Source: Novosphingobium sp. KA1 (lineage in GTDB: Bacteria > Pseudomonadota > Alphaproteobacteria > Sphingomonadales > Sphingomonadaceae). From it: a DNA stretch of 64,000 bases. Where the stretch lies: positions 372,001-436,000 of the forward strand of contig NZ_CP021248.1 of assembly GCF_017309955.1 (NCBI RefSeq). The letters are read 5' to 3'. Both the position numbers and the translations under genes were made by a program. The notes beneath the pieces are model-generated. The model did not search any database and was not told where the DNA came from. It was given only the letters and a program-made list of their open reading frames with translations. This document shows positions 26,628-35,834 of this stretch, one piece after another (position 1 is the first letter of the stretch; each line of letters begins with the position of its first letter).

Positions 26628-27278
26628 CTAGGGCGCGAAGTCCGGCTGGTTTTCCGGCGCAGCGGCAATGAAGGCAGGGTGCTCGATCGCCGCCTCATAG
26701 ATGGCGGTTGCCCTCGTGTAGGCAGAAAGGTCGCAGCCCATGCGCCGCGCGTTGGCCAGCTGCGGGATCAGGCAGCAATCCGCCATGGTCGGCTCGTCGC
26801 CGACCGACCATGCTCCCGGAAACTCGCTACCGGCCCGCAGGAGCAGGCGTTCGACTGCGGCCATTCCTTCTGCGATCCAGTGCCCGTACCACTCGGCCTT
26901 TCCGGCAGCAGGGACCTGCATGTTCTTCGTCAGATAGTTCAGGACGCGCAGGTTGTTGACCGGATGAATGTCGCAGGCGATCGCGTAGGATAGCTCCAGC
27001 ACGCGCGCGCGGTGGTCGCTTTCAGGCGGGATAAGGCGAGGCTCGGGAAAGCGTGCATCGAGCCAATCGATGATCGCCAACGATTGTCCGAGGCGAAATC
27101 CGCCTTCCTCGATGGCAGGCACGCTGGCGGAAGGATTGTGCTCCGCCACGAACGCGGCTTCGCGGTGCTCGCCAGTCCTGATGTTGATCCCGTGGTAGTC
27201 AAAACCTACGCCCTTGAGGGCGAGAGCTATGCGCACCCGGTACGATGTAGAACTGTTGAAGAAGCTGAAGAGGTCCAT
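26628..27278 (-). CDS. Zeta-class GST, maleylpyruvate/maleylacetoacetate isomerase
   Basis: 216 residues with the N-terminal thioredoxin fold and C-terminal helical domain of glutathione S-transferases. The zeta-class active-site segment reads NSSTSYRVRIALALKG, where the usual SSC-W is SST-Y, so the catalytic Cys is absent while both Ser remain. GEHREAAFVAEHNP and VPAIEEGGFRLGQSLAIIDW form the glutathione site; DIHPVNNLRVL and GDEPTMADCCLIPQL follow as in NagL and MaiA. The expected reaction is cis-trans isomerisation of maleylpyruvate to fumarylpyruvate. Its neighbours are fumarylpyruvate hydrolase and gentisate dioxygenase, the classical gentisate triad. Confidence 0.88.
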   Translation of the reverse strand: MDLFSFFNSSTSYRVRIALALKGVGFDYHGINIRTGEHREAAFVAEHNPSASVPAIEEGGFRLGQSLAIIDWLDARFPEPRLIPPESDHRARVLELSYAIACDIHPVNNLRVLNYLTKNMQVPAAGKAEWYGHWIAEGMAAVERLLLRAGSEFPGAWSVGDEPTMADCCLIPQLANARRMGCDLSAYTRATAIYEAAIEHPAFIAAAPENQPDFAP

Positions 27279-27289
27279 GGCGCGCACCC

Positions 27290-27988
27290 TCACACGACGT
27301 TGACGGTAAGTTCCCCAAGGCGTTCGACACCGACTTTCATCGTCTCGCCTGCCTTGACGGGACCGACGCCTTCCGGTGTTCCGGTATAGATGAGATCGCC
27401 AGGTTCAAGCTGGAAATAACGTGAAAGATAGGAAACAGTCTCGGCAACCGACCAGATGAGATGGCTGACATTGCTGCGCTGCTTGTCCGCGCCATCGATC
27501 TGGAGCCAGATTTCCGCAGCTTCGATATCGGCGACGTCCGCAGCCGGATGGATCGGGCCGATCGGAGCCGAGAAGTCGAAGGATTTGCCGATTTCCCAGG
27601 GGCGCCCCATTTCGCGCATTTTCATCTGGAGATCGCGGCGGGTCATGTCGAGGCCGACGGCATATCCCCAGACATGCTCGAGAGCCTGTTCGGTCGCGAT
27701 ATCCGAGCCGGTCTTGCCGATGACGGCGACGAGTTCTGCCTCGTAGTGGTAGTTGTCGGTCTCGGCCGGATAGGCGAGCGTCAGGATATCGTCGTAGCCC
27801 ACCGGCACGACCGAGTTGTTCGGCTTGCAGAAGAAGAAGGGCGGATCGCGGTCGGGATCGAACCCCATTTCGCGGGCGTGAGCGGCATAATTGCGCCCAA
27901 CGCAGTAGACGCGGCGAACTGCAATGGCGTCATCGGATCCGACGACCGGAACAGCGACGGGAGCTTCGGGCGGAAATACGAAGGTCAT
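27290..27988 (-). CDS. Fumarylpyruvate hydrolase (FAH family)
   Basis: 232 residues from MTFVFPPEA. Motifs: RRVYCVGRNYAAHAREMGF, then PFFFCKPNNSVV, the metal-binding Glu pair region YHYEAELVAVIGK, GYAVGLDMTRRDLQ and the late YTGTPEGVGPV loop. The length and CVGRNY start fit the FAH branch that includes fumarylpyruvate hydrolase NagK. It would split fumarylpyruvate to fumarate and pyruvate. It lies 12 bp from the GST isomerase and 78 bp from gentisate dioxygenase. A close paralogue is at 33255-33947. Confidence 0.87.
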   Translation of the reverse strand: MTFVFPPEAPVAVPVVGSDDAIAVRRVYCVGRNYAAHAREMGFDPDRDPPFFFCKPNNSVVPVGYDDILTLAYPAETDNYHYEAELVAVIGKTGSDIATEQALEHVWGYAVGLDMTRRDLQMKMREMGRPWEIGKSFDFSAPIGPIHPAADVADIEAAEIWLQIDGADKQRSNVSHLIWSVAETVSYLSRYFQLEPGDLIYTGTPEGVGPVKAGETMKVGVERLGELTVNVV

Positions 27989-28066
27989 GAAAGCGGGTTC
28001 CTCGATTGGCATGGGTGTCGGTGTGTGCTTCGGCCCGATAGAGCCGAGGTTCGCCTTGTCTGATGG

Positions 28067-29185
28067 TTATGCGCGCTCTTCGCGAAGCAGTCCGACGCCG
28101 GCGAGCACCGGGCGGTTGGAGTAGCTGAAGAGGACCGCGTCTTCGTCGGCCTCGAAGCGGACGGGTTCCCACGAGGGCGCGACGAAGAGATCGTGCGGTG
28201 CAAAGGCGAAGACCTCGCTCCCGATCTGGACCTTCCCGTGACCCTCGACCACGCTGAAGACCGTCGATTCCGTCGATCTGGAGCTCTTCCCCCGGAAACC
28301 CTTGGGCAAGAGCTGCATGAAGGTCGCCATCGTCGGGATCGGAAAACCCCCGGTTGCAGGGTTCACATAGCGCAGCTTGAAACCGTCCCATTCATCGAGA
28401 GGGCTGGTTTGGCCGAGCGTGTGGAGCGCTTCGCGAGTCCGCTCGTAGGGATAGTTGAAGATCGGCGAGTTTCCGGTCGTTATCTCATGCCGGACGGGCA
28501 GCATGTTCTGACCGTAACGGGCAAAACTGTCGCCTTCCGGCCGGCTGATCGGCTGGACGTCGGCCGGGTAGTTCTCGGCAAACCCTGCATCGAGCTGCTG
28601 GACAAGCGGAATGTCGAGACCATCCAGCCAGACGACGGGTTCGCCGCCTTCCTCGAGGCTTGGGTTGCCATGGTCGTGCCACGTCCAGGAAGGCGTGATG
28701 ATGAAGTCGCCCGGGGTCATCGTGGTGCGCTCGCCGTCGACAGCCGTCCATGCCCCCTTGCCCTCTACGATGAAGCGTAGCGCGGATTGGGTGTGGCGGT
28801 GGCTGGGGGCGATTTCGCCTGGGAGGATGAGCTGGAGGCCGGCGTAGAGGTTGGAGGTGATGCTTGAAGTTCCGGGCAGGCCAGGGTTTTCGAGGATAAG
28901 GACGCGTCTCACCGCTTCCGCCGCGGTGATCAGATCTCCGGCCTCCATCACATAGTCGCGAAGGTCCGAGTAGCGCCAGTGGGCAGCGAGTGCGCGCGGG
29001 CGGGGCGCGTTCGGGACCAGGGCGTGCAACGACTCCCACAAGGGAGCCAGATTGTGCTTTGCGATCTCGCCATAATAGGCGTGCCGCGCATTGTGCGACC
29101 GTCCGGACACGACCCTCTCCTCAATGAATTTTCTGTTGTTACGCTCAGGACGCGGGATGTCCGTCGGCATCGTTGACTGAAGCAT
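28067..29185 (-). CDS. Gentisate 1,2-dioxygenase (bicupin)
   Basis: 372 residues from ATG 29185 (ATG 29170 is an alternative). Two cupin domains: the first carries the Fe(II) site, seen as [20 protein letters not shown] and [13 protein letters not shown] (three His); the second contains [25 protein letters not shown], without an obvious metal set. The flanking MVWLDGLD-like segment reads [12 protein letters not shown], typical of gentisate dioxygenases. The expected reaction is gentisate plus O2 to maleylpyruvate. It is the first gene of the nine-gene operon running down to 19262. The related gene at 33934-35004 shows the module is duplicated. Confidence 0.9.
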   Translation of the reverse strand: MLQSTMPTDIPRPERNNRKFIEERVVSGRSHNARHAYYGEIAKHNLAPLWESLHALVPNAPRPRALAAHWRYSDLRDYVMEAGDLITAAEAVRRVLILENPGLPGTSSITSNLYAGLQLILPGEIAPSHRHTQSALRFIVEGKGAWTAVDGERTTMTPGDFIITPSWTWHDHGNPSLEEGGEPVVWLDGLDIPLVQQLDAGFAENYPADVQPISRPEGDSFARYGQNMLPVRHEITTGNSPIFNYPYERTREALHTLGQTSPLDEWDGFKLRYVNPATGGFPIPTMATFMQLLPKGFRGKSSRSTESTVFSVVEGHGKVQIGSEVFAFAPHDLFVAPSWEPVRFEADEDAVLFSYSNRPVLAGVGLLREERA

Positions 29186-29273
29186 GCTGTATAAAGTCGA
29201 GGATGTCGGCTTTCTTGGGAATCCCTGCTCGCTTTTGTGAAAATCTGCGAAAGTCGCAGCCGCTGCGGTTGTT

Positions 29274-29302
29274 GGAACGGCGCAGCCGTTCCGGACCGGT
29301 CC
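29274..29302. promoter_or_regulatory. Palindromes upstream of the gentisate operon
   Basis: GGAACGGC-gca-GCCGTTCC (29274-29292) is a perfect 8-bp inverted repeat, followed at once by the perfect palindrome GGACCGGTCC (29293-29302). Both lie about 90-115 bp upstream of the gentisate dioxygenase start. They could be an operator. The rest of 29186-29532 holds no convincing gene. Confidence 0.35.
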
Positions 29303-29532
29303 AGGCAGTGCCGTCGAAGGGTTTCGGACCGGCGCGACTTGTCGGCGCACGCGCGGATGCGCACCGAGCTTCAGATAGCCAAGTCGGCTCCGAAATAGGC
29401 GCCGGTACTGGCATGGGCCAGGAAGCAGTCCCACGTCCCGGCGGTCGGGACTAGAGCTGCCTTGTTTCGATAAAGCCGATCAAGTTTATCAAGGCGAGCC
29501 TTTGATGCTTGAGCGTTTCTGTACTCTCAAGA

Positions 29533-29641
29533 GCATTTTCCAATCAGGTGGAATCACCTGATGACTCGGAAAATGCGGCAAACCACAAACTTAGAGCGGT
29601 CGAGCCGATGCAATCGAATCGGAAACCGCTCAAGGCGACGA
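29533..29641. repeat. REP-like double palindrome
   Basis: Two nested stem-loops in tandem. The first (29533-29576) pairs GCATTTTCC with GGAAAATGC and, inside, CAGGTG with CACCTG. The second (29594-29641) pairs GAGCGGT with ACCGCTC and, inside, CCGAT with ATCGG. The layout and sequence (AAAATGCGGCAAA, TTAGAGCGG) resemble dispersed intergenic palindromic elements of alphaproteobacteria. Only one copy was noticed in this window. Confidence 0.55.
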
Positions 29642-29735
29642 ATATGGCGCCCAGCTGTCGAAAAGTGTGCCTGGCGACATCTCCTTTCGATTGGCCGACT
29701 TGCTGTGCACCAGTCGAAGCGTGCATGCACACGCC

Positions 29736-31418
29736 ATGCTTGAAATCCGACCCCTCAATTCCGATGAACTGGGCGCGAAAGGCGAAGCGCGGTTCCCGGA
29801 ACTCTGCCTCGACGCAAAGTTGAAGCCGGCGAAGCCGGACAGGGACAGGACCGGTTGAGATCTTGTCGTCACCTGGCCAATTTCATCCGGCGGTTTGCTC
29901 GACAGACGACCAGCGCCGCTGGTATGTCACGTCCAGCTCAAGACGGTCTGGGTCGGCAACGACAGTGTCAGCCTCAATCTCGGAACCTTGTACAACATCG
30001 TCAGTGACAGCCGGCCTGCCTACATCGTTGTCCTTGAAGTCGATGATCCGAGCCTTGCTTTTGTCGGCATGCGCATCATTCACATCACCGGGGGATTCCT
30101 GGCCGAAATCCTCAAGCGGCTGCGCAAGGCACACAGTGAAGGAAAGTCGGCCGGCGAAATCATGTTCCAGGCATCGATCTCCAAATGGAGCGTTCCTGCA
30201 ACAGATTTCAGCGGAGCTGCGTTTCGGCGTGCTGTCGAAGCCGGTATCCCGGATGGTATGGTGGCCTATGGAACTGCCAAACAAACGCTTCTCGGCACTC
30301 TCGGTTATGAGAAAGGTCAAATGAGCCTTCAGACCGTATTCGAGACGACGAGCCACGAGGATATTGTCGACGGCTTCCTGGGCCTTCGGCCGCTGAAGCT
30401 CATCGAAGCTGAGAAATTCGACACTCGGTTCGATATCCCGGTGTCTCTTGGCAAGTTGAGCGCCGAAAATGCTCTCCTCGAGATCAAGCCTTCCCGTTTC
30501 GATCGAGGCGTGGTCAAGGTGAAGAGATCGACGAGCGACGAGACGCTGACATTTCCAGGCGATATTTTTACCGCTCCTTCGGAAATCGTGGGGCCAGACC
30601 GCCTCGTTCTCGAATTTCGCACTTCGCTCTTCCGGATTCGGATCGATCTTCGAGCCACGGGCCGCACTTCGATTGCAACGATCAATCTCACCACCGCCCA
30701 GGACATCGGGTCGGTCGCGGAGACCGCAGCTGCCTGGCGCGACTTCTACACTCTGTTCGCTTGGGCAAGCGCAGCGGAGGTTGGCTTCGAACTGCGGGCC
30801 CGTAGAAAGAAGATCGAACCGATTGTAGCCACTAGCAACCCCAGGAACGATCCGGATCACGCAAGGAAAATGGCGCGCTACGCGCGCGGCGCTGACCTCG
30901 TGGATTGGGTGATGTGCCGCGCGGAAGCGCCGGATACCCGGATTTCGGGGGAGGACCTGTTCAAAGCCGCCGACGATCTAGGGATCATCAAGGCGATCGA
31001 GCAGACACCGGAAGCGCTGACGCCATTGAGTTTCACGACGATTCTCGGTGATGCGCCTCCGCCGGATGACGAGTACGAGATGCTCTACATCACCCACGTA
31101 AAAATCGGTGCTCACCAGATCGCCTACGCGGCGAAGGCTAAGTTCAAGCCAGTGCGGAAGGGTGATGTGATGCACTGGAGGTCAGGGCCGCTCCAACTGA
31201 CCTATGTCCGCAAGCTCAAGGCTGGCCAGCAGGCATTCGTTGGCTTCATCAAGAAGGCGCGTCGCGTCACCGGGATTGTGCGGTGGGTGGCGCTAACCGA
31301 GTTTGATTTGAGCGCGCAATTGCCATCAGCGCCTTTCATAGTGGCAGATAATGGGGAGCGGCGGATGACCTTCGGCTTGCCCGCTATTGAAGCTGCTCTC
31401 GGTAGCGCTTCGGTGTAA
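29736..31418 (+). pseudogene. PD-(D/E)XK nuclease-like (DUF4365-type) protein with in-frame stop
   Basis: A single reading frame from ATG 29736 to the stop at 31416-31418 would encode 560 residues but for TGA at 29856-29858. The N-terminal part (codons 1-40) reads ELGAKGEARFPELCLDAK and DRDRTG before the stop; DLVVTWP and CHVQLKTVW follow directly in the same frame. Together they look like the E...D...QxK core of a restriction-endonuclease-like fold. The stop replaces what is probably a Trp codon (TGG) just before the presumed metal-binding Asp. A shorter protein could start at 29895 and would lack the first catalytic residues. The remaining 450 residues match nothing I recognise. It overlaps the convergent AraC gene by 35 bp. 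Confidence 0.6.
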
Positions 31419-32307
31419 TGCCTGTCAGGCGCTTGAAGACCTGAGTCAGGTGGGCTTGATCGGCAAACCCAAGGCTGGCGCTGATTTCCTTGATCGGCGT
31501 CTTGCCGCGGGCAAGTAATTCCCTGGCTTTCGCGACACGGCGCTCCATGACGTAGCGGTGGGGTGTCTGGCCGGTTCGAGCCTTGAACATGCGGCTGAAA
31601 TGGTACTCACTGAAACCTGCAATTGCAGCGAGGTCTCCAAGCGAAAGATCCGCATCGAGGTTGTCCTCGATGAAGTCGGTCACCTTTCGTAGTCGCCAGA
31701 GAGGAAGCCCGCGGCCATCTTCCAGCGTGTCGAGGACGGTGTTCGAATAGCAACTCGTGAGGCGCGCTGCGAGTGCCATCGCCAAAGCCTCGCCGTAGAG
31801 CCGCCCGGAAGGAAAGCCACTTTGGCATTCGCTGAGAACGGCAAGGCCGATCTGCCTGATCTGCTGGTCGGGCACATAGCTTGCGCGCATCAATTCGAAG
31901 CTGCTGGCAGGTGCCTTTGCCTCATTCATCACGCGTTGGAACGTGAGCTCGGACGGCATCATGAACAGCACCGTGAGCTGCTCGGTCCATCGTGCGCCCG
32001 TCAGCAGTCCAGGCGGGTCGATATGCACGATGTTCCGGATCGATCCGGTCTCGTAATGGCTCCTGGATTCAAGCCGCCCGACGTCAATGTCATCATCGGA
32101 AAGGGGCTGAACGATCGTTGTCTGCTCGACATAGCAATCGCGCATTTCCGCAGGCGCAACGACAGCCAGTTCGGCCATAAGCGAATCGTCCCATCGCGAG
32201 CCCCGGCTCGACAGCTTGATGTCGACAGCGTCAGCAAATGGACGAAAATTCTCGCTTGGCGAACTGCTTACTCTCACCCGTGTCTGAACCGATTGTATGC
32301 TCGACAT
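31384..32307 (-). CDS. AraC-family transcriptional regulator
   Basis: 307 residues from MSSIQSVQT at 32307; an upstream open stretch to 32433 overlaps the TSUP gene and is not preferred. The N-terminal half is a cupin-like sensor (AraC-binding type, as in regulators of aromatic pathways). The C-terminal 100 residues carry two HTH motifs: LSLGDLAAIAGFSEYHFSRMFKA and TPIKEISASLGFADQAHLTQVF, ending TGITPKRYRE. It is read in the same direction as the aromatic operon and lies just after it, 107 bp from the TSUP gene. It may control either aromatic operon; the inducer is unknown. Confidence 0.88.
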   Translation of the reverse strand: MSSIQSVQTRVRVSSSPSENFRPFADAVDIKLSSRGSRWDDSLMAELAVVAPAEMRDCYVEQTTIVQPLSDDDIDVGRLESRSHYETGSIRNIVHIDPPGLLTGARWTEQLTVLFMMPSELTFQRVMNEAKAPASSFELMRASYVPDQQIRQIGLAVLSECQSGFPSGRLYGEALAMALAARLTSCYSNTVLDTLEDGRGLPLWRLRKVTDFIEDNLDADLSLGDLAAIAGFSEYHFSRMFKARTGQTPHRYVMERRVAKARELLARGKTPIKEISASLGFADQAHLTQVFKRLTGITPKRYREQLQ

Positions 32308-32414
32308 CCGATCAGCTTTCTCCCGAAACCAGTTGAAGTAAGGTGTCGGAATTTGCAAGCCCGCCTCGGGTGGATGCGCTGGCGGAGATGGCCGTGAAAT
32401 TCGCTTTCTGGGTA

Positions 32415-33164
32415 TCAGAAAATGCCGTTCCAAAGCAGCTTGGCGCCGATCAGGACCATCAGGATGTAAATGATCTTATAGAATTTCTGCGCGTCGATGG
32501 CCCGGATCAGGAAGACACCGCCAATGGTAGCGGCAAGCGCGATCGGCATGAGCATCAGTGATGTCTTCAACGCCGAAGGCGTGAACTGCCCCAGCGCAAT
32601 GTACGCCGGCACCTTGATCCAGTTCATGTAGGCAAAGCAGATCGCGTTCGAGCCGACGAGCTCATCGCGCGGCAGTTTGCGGGGAAGCACCCACATCTGG
32701 AAGGGCGGTGCGCCGGCATGGGCTATCTGGCTGCCGAACCCCGATGCGACCCCGAACACAGTGCCAAGCCATTTGGGAGAATTGGAGGCAAGGACGATGG
32801 CACCGCCGCGCTCCTGCCAGAGACGATGCAGACCGAACAGGAGCGAAAGGCCGCCGACAGTGGCAAGGACAGCGCTTTCGGCGACTCTTGCGGCAAAGAA
32901 GTAGCCAATCACGACCCCAAGCGTCATGCCCGGGATCATCACTGCCAGGACCGTGCGATCCCAGGTTTTGCGGAACGACCAGACGCTCACCATGTCCTGG
33001 ACAATGAGGATCGGGAGCAGGACGGCGGCGCTCTCCACTGGCGGATTGGCGAGAACCATGATCGGCATCGAGAGCGCCCCGATACCGGCAAAGCCGCCCT
33101 TCGAGAGGCCGGAAATGAGGACCGCGAGCAAGGCGCAGGCGATCGCGGTAGAACTGTCGAGCAT
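32415..33164 (-). CDS. TauE/SafE (TSUP) family membrane permease
   Basis: 249 residues from MLDSSTAIAC (a TTG at 33182 is an alternative). Seven or eight hydrophobic helices are visible, with the family hallmarks GLSKGGFAGIGALSMPIM near the N-terminus and GFGSQIAHAGAPPFQMWVLP at the start of the second half, two inverted-repeat halves typical of TSUP. These permeases move small anions such as sulfite, sulfoacetate or carboxylates. It is the last gene of the operon starting at 39833, 90 bp after the FAH gene. Export or uptake of an aromatic acid is possible; no evidence discriminates. Confidence 0.82.
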   Translation of the reverse strand: MLDSSTAIACALLAVLISGLSKGGFAGIGALSMPIMVLANPPVESAAVLLPILIVQDMVSVWSFRKTWDRTVLAVMIPGMTLGVVIGYFFAARVAESAVLATVGGLSLLFGLHRLWQERGGAIVLASNSPKWLGTVFGVASGFGSQIAHAGAPPFQMWVLPRKLPRDELVGSNAICFAYMNWIKVPAYIALGQFTPSALKTSLMLMPIALAATIGGVFLIRAIDAQKFYKIIYILMVLIGAKLLWNGIF

Positions 33165-33254
33165 TTCCAGGTCGTTCTTCAAGAATGAAAGGGACGGAAC
33201 CGTTTTACCGGGAGGAGTTGATAGCCCGGTCCCGTCCCCGCTGCCATCGCCCCC

Positions 33255-33947
33255 CTAGACGACGGCAACGTTGAGATTTGGCAAGCCGGCAATGCGGCCC
33301 ACGATCTTGTCTCCCGGCAGAACCGGCCCGACGCCGGCAGGAGTACCAGTGTAGATGAGGTCGCCAGGTTCGAGGCGGTATTGCTTCGAAAGCTGCGAAA
33401 CGATTTCCGCGCAGTTCCAGATCAGCTGCTCGAGATCGCCCGACTGGCGCTGCTCGCCATTGACATCGAGCGAGATCGCGCCGGTCGTGGGCAGTTCGCC
33501 GTTCTCAAGCGGAACGATCGCTGAGATCGGGGCGGATTCGTCGAACGACTTGCCGGCTTCCCAGGGACGGCCGGTATCTCGGGCCTTGAGCTGAAGATCG
33601 CGGCGCGTGAAATCGATGCCGACAGCGGCACCGAAGACATATTCGGCCGCGTTCTCGACCGAAATGTCCGCGCCGCTCTTGCCGATCGCAAGCACCAGTT
33701 CGATCTCGAACTGAAAGTCCTGGGTCGAGGTCGGATAGCGAACGGCTGCACCGTCGAGGACTATGGAATCGGTCGGCTTCTGAAAAAAGAAAGGCGGCTG
33801 ACGCTCGTCCTGACCCATTTCGCGAATGTGGTCGAGGTAGTTTCGGCCGACGCAGTAGATGCGGCGAACCGGGTAAACCTGCTGGCTGCCTGCAACCGGA
33901 ACGGTTGCGGGTGCGGCAGGGGCGAAAACGAAATCAGTCATTACCAC
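33255..33947 (-). CDS. Fumarylpyruvate hydrolase-like protein (FAH family)
   Basis: 230 residues, clearly paralogous to 27290-27988: RRIYCVGRNYLDHIREMGQ, then PFFFQKPTDSIV, FQFEIELVLAIGK with the metal-binding Glu pair, GAAVGIDFTRRDLQLKARD, PWEAGKSFDESAPI and YTGTPAGVGPV. It would cleave fumarylpyruvate (or an acylpyruvate) to pyruvate and an acid. The start overlaps the end of the gentisate dioxygenase-like gene by 14 bp, consistent with coupled expression. No maleylpyruvate isomerase gene lies in this operon; the one at 26628-27278 might serve both. Confidence 0.86.
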   Translation of the reverse strand: MVMTDFVFAPAAPATVPVAGSQQVYPVRRIYCVGRNYLDHIREMGQDERQPPFFFQKPTDSIVLDGAAVRYPTSTQDFQFEIELVLAIGKSGADISVENAAEYVFGAAVGIDFTRRDLQLKARDTGRPWEAGKSFDESAPISAIVPLENGELPTTGAISLDVNGEQRQSGDLEQLIWNCAEIVSQLSKQYRLEPGDLIYTGTPAGVGPVLPGDKIVGRIAGLPNLNVAVV

Positions 33948-35004
33948 GCTTCTCCCGGAAGTAGTCGAGCTTCGCTTGAGCGATCTGGTCCGAATAGCTG
34001 AACATCACGGTGTCCTCCTCGGCTTCGAACTGGACGGGGAACCAGCTCGGCACGACGAAGATGTCCTTGGCGACCACGGAAAAGGTCTGGTCGCCGATCC
34101 GCACAGTTGCCTTGCCTTCGACAACGTTGAAGACGGTGCCCGCGGTCGAGCGGTACGGGACCGACGAGAAGCCCTTCGGCAGCAAGCGCATTGCTGTCGA
34201 GATCGTCGGCATGGCCGAGCTGCCCGTCAGCGGATTGATGTAGTTCATGCGGAAGCCATGACAGGCGTCATGCTCGCGGAAGCGGGCAAGCTGGTCGAGC
34301 GCCTCGCGCGTGCGGCGATAGGAATAGTTGAAGATCGGCGAGGTCTGCGAAGCGTGCTCGTAGCCCTCGGGAATCATGTTGTATCCCACCTCGGCCATCG
34401 TTCCGCCCTGCGGCTTCAGCGTCGGGTGCGTTGCGCCCGGATAGCTGTCGCGGAAGGAGGCGCTGAACAGGTTCACCATGTGCATGTCGAGACCGTCGAT
34501 CCAGACCATCGGACCATCGGACTCGTTGCCGTGATCGTGCCAGGTCATGCTGGGCGTGATCACGAAATCGCCGACCTCCATCATGGTCTTTTCGCCGGCG
34601 ATCGCCGAATAGGCATCGCGGCCCTCGACGATGAAGCGCAGCGCCGAGGCGACATGGCGGTGCGCAGGTGCGATCTCGCCGGGCAGGATGATCTGCAGGC
34701 CGCAGAACAGGCTCGGTGTGATCCGCGACTGGCCCGGCAGCCCGGGGTTCTCGAGCACCATGACGCGGCGCTCGGCTTCCTCGGTGCCGATGAGGTCGCA
34801 GGCTTCCATGAGGTAGGGCCGGACCTTGTCATAGGAGTAGTGCGCGGGAAGGGCGGTCACCTTGGGCTCGGCGGTAACCAGCCCGTGAAGCACGCGCCAG
34901 AGCGGCGCGAGGTTTTCCTCGCGCGCTCGGTCGTAGAACCCCATGCGGCCTTCCTCGGCCGCAAGGTTCACGGTCTCGACGATGCCATCCGTTTCGCTCA
35001 TCAC
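33934..35004 (-). CDS. Gentisate 1,2-dioxygenase-like bicupin
   Basis: 356 residues. The first cupin has the Fe(II)-binding pattern [20 protein letters not shown] and ITPSMTWHDHGNE, matching the paralogue at 28067-29185. The second cupin (EGKATVRIGDQTFSV) lacks obvious metal ligands. MVWIDGLDMHMVNLF is also shared. The expected reaction is ring opening of gentisate or a substituted gentisate or salicylate. The start codon overlaps the upstream FAH gene stop by 4 bp (ATGA). In the naringenin (fde) cluster of Herbaspirillum, as I recall it, a cupin gene occupies a similar place. Confidence 0.86.
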   Translation of the reverse strand: MMSETDGIVETVNLAAEEGRMGFYDRAREENLAPLWRVLHGLVTAEPKVTALPAHYSYDKVRPYLMEACDLIGTEEAERRVMVLENPGLPGQSRITPSLFCGLQIILPGEIAPAHRHVASALRFIVEGRDAYSAIAGEKTMMEVGDFVITPSMTWHDHGNESDGPMVWIDGLDMHMVNLFSASFRDSYPGATHPTLKPQGGTMAEVGYNMIPEGYEHASQTSPIFNYSYRRTREALDQLARFREHDACHGFRMNYINPLTGSSAMPTISTAMRLLPKGFSSVPYRSTAGTVFNVVEGKATVRIGDQTFSVVAKDIFVVPSWFPVQFEAEEDTVMFSYSDQIAQAKLDYFREKRGND

Positions 35005-35834
35005 ACTTCGTCCTCGATGGGGTGGCGCAAGGTGCCGACGTCGCTGACTTCGACCTCGAGAACATCGCCCGGCTTCATCCAGAGAGGGGGATTGCGCTTG
35101 CCGCCGACGCCGCCCGGCGTTCCCGTGGCGATCACGTCACCGGGCGAGAGTTCGGTGAAGGTCGAGCAGAACGCAATGATCTCGGGGATGCTGAAGATCA
35201 GCAGATCGGTTGTGGTGCGCTGTACTTCCTCGCCGTTGAGGCGCGTGACCAAGGTCAGGACCTTGCCGTCGGGGATTTCATCGCGGGTGACGAGCCAGGG
35301 GCCGAAGCCGCCGGTGCCGACGAAGTTCTTGCCGGGTGTCCATTGGCCAGTCTTGTGCTGCCAGTCGCGGATCGTGGCGTCGCAGTAAGGCGCAAAGCCA
35401 GCCACGTGATCCCAGGCATCGGCAGCCTCGATGCGCCGGCCGCCCTTGCCGATGACGACGGCGATTTCGCCTTCATAGTCGAGCTGGTCCGATTCCGGCG
35501 GCCGCAGCAGCGGCAAGCCGTGGCCGACCTGCGAGTTGGCAAAGCGGGTGAAGATGATCGGCGCTGCGCTTTCGTCGCGGCCGGTCTCGATGCGATGCGC
35601 ATGGTAGGCAATGCCGACACACAGGATCTTGTCGGGATCCGGCACTACCGGCAGCAGCTCGATCTCGTCGATGGCCGGGCCCGGTTCGCGTCCTTCGATC
35701 GAGGCGGGAACGAGGTCGCCCTCGAGAGCGGCGCGAAGGGTGGGGGCGACGTCGGCGAGATCGACGACGCGATCGTCAGCGGTCAGCGCGCCCCAGCTGG
35801 CCTTGCCGGCCTGCTTGTAGCTTACGAGTCTCAC
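35001..35834 (-). CDS. FAH-family hydrolase/isomerase
   Basis: 277 residues of the longer FAH type, with an N-terminal cap (MRLVSYKQAGKASWGAL) and the catalytic domain: KILCVGIAYHAHRIETG, LDYEGEIAVVIGKGGRRI with the metal-binding acidic residues, AGFAPYCDATIRDWQHK, PGKNFVGTGGFGPW and IATGTPGGVGGKR. This branch includes 2-hydroxyhepta-2,4-diene-dioate isomerase and acylpyruvase-like enzymes. It probably handles the linear product of the extradiol dioxygenase, after or instead of the alpha/beta hydrolase. Both ends overlap their neighbours by 4 bp. Confidence 0.86.
   Translation of the reverse strand: MRLVSYKQAGKASWGALTADDRVVDLADVAPTLRAALEGDLVPASIEGREPGPAIDEIELLPVVPDPDKILCVGIAYHAHRIETGRDESAAPIIFTRFANSQVGHGLPLLRPPESDQLDYEGEIAVVIGKGGRRIEAADAWDHVAGFAPYCDATIRDWQHKTGQWTPGKNFVGTGGFGPWLVTRDEIPDGKVLTLVTRLNGEEVQRTTTDLLIFSIPEIIAFCSTFTELSPGDVIATGTPGGVGGKRNPPLWMKPGDVLEVEVSDVGTLRHPIEDEV

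Noticed and set aside
29509..29823. 104-residue plus-strand frame upstream of the nuclease-like gene
   Set aside because: It runs through the REP-like palindromes and has no protein character.
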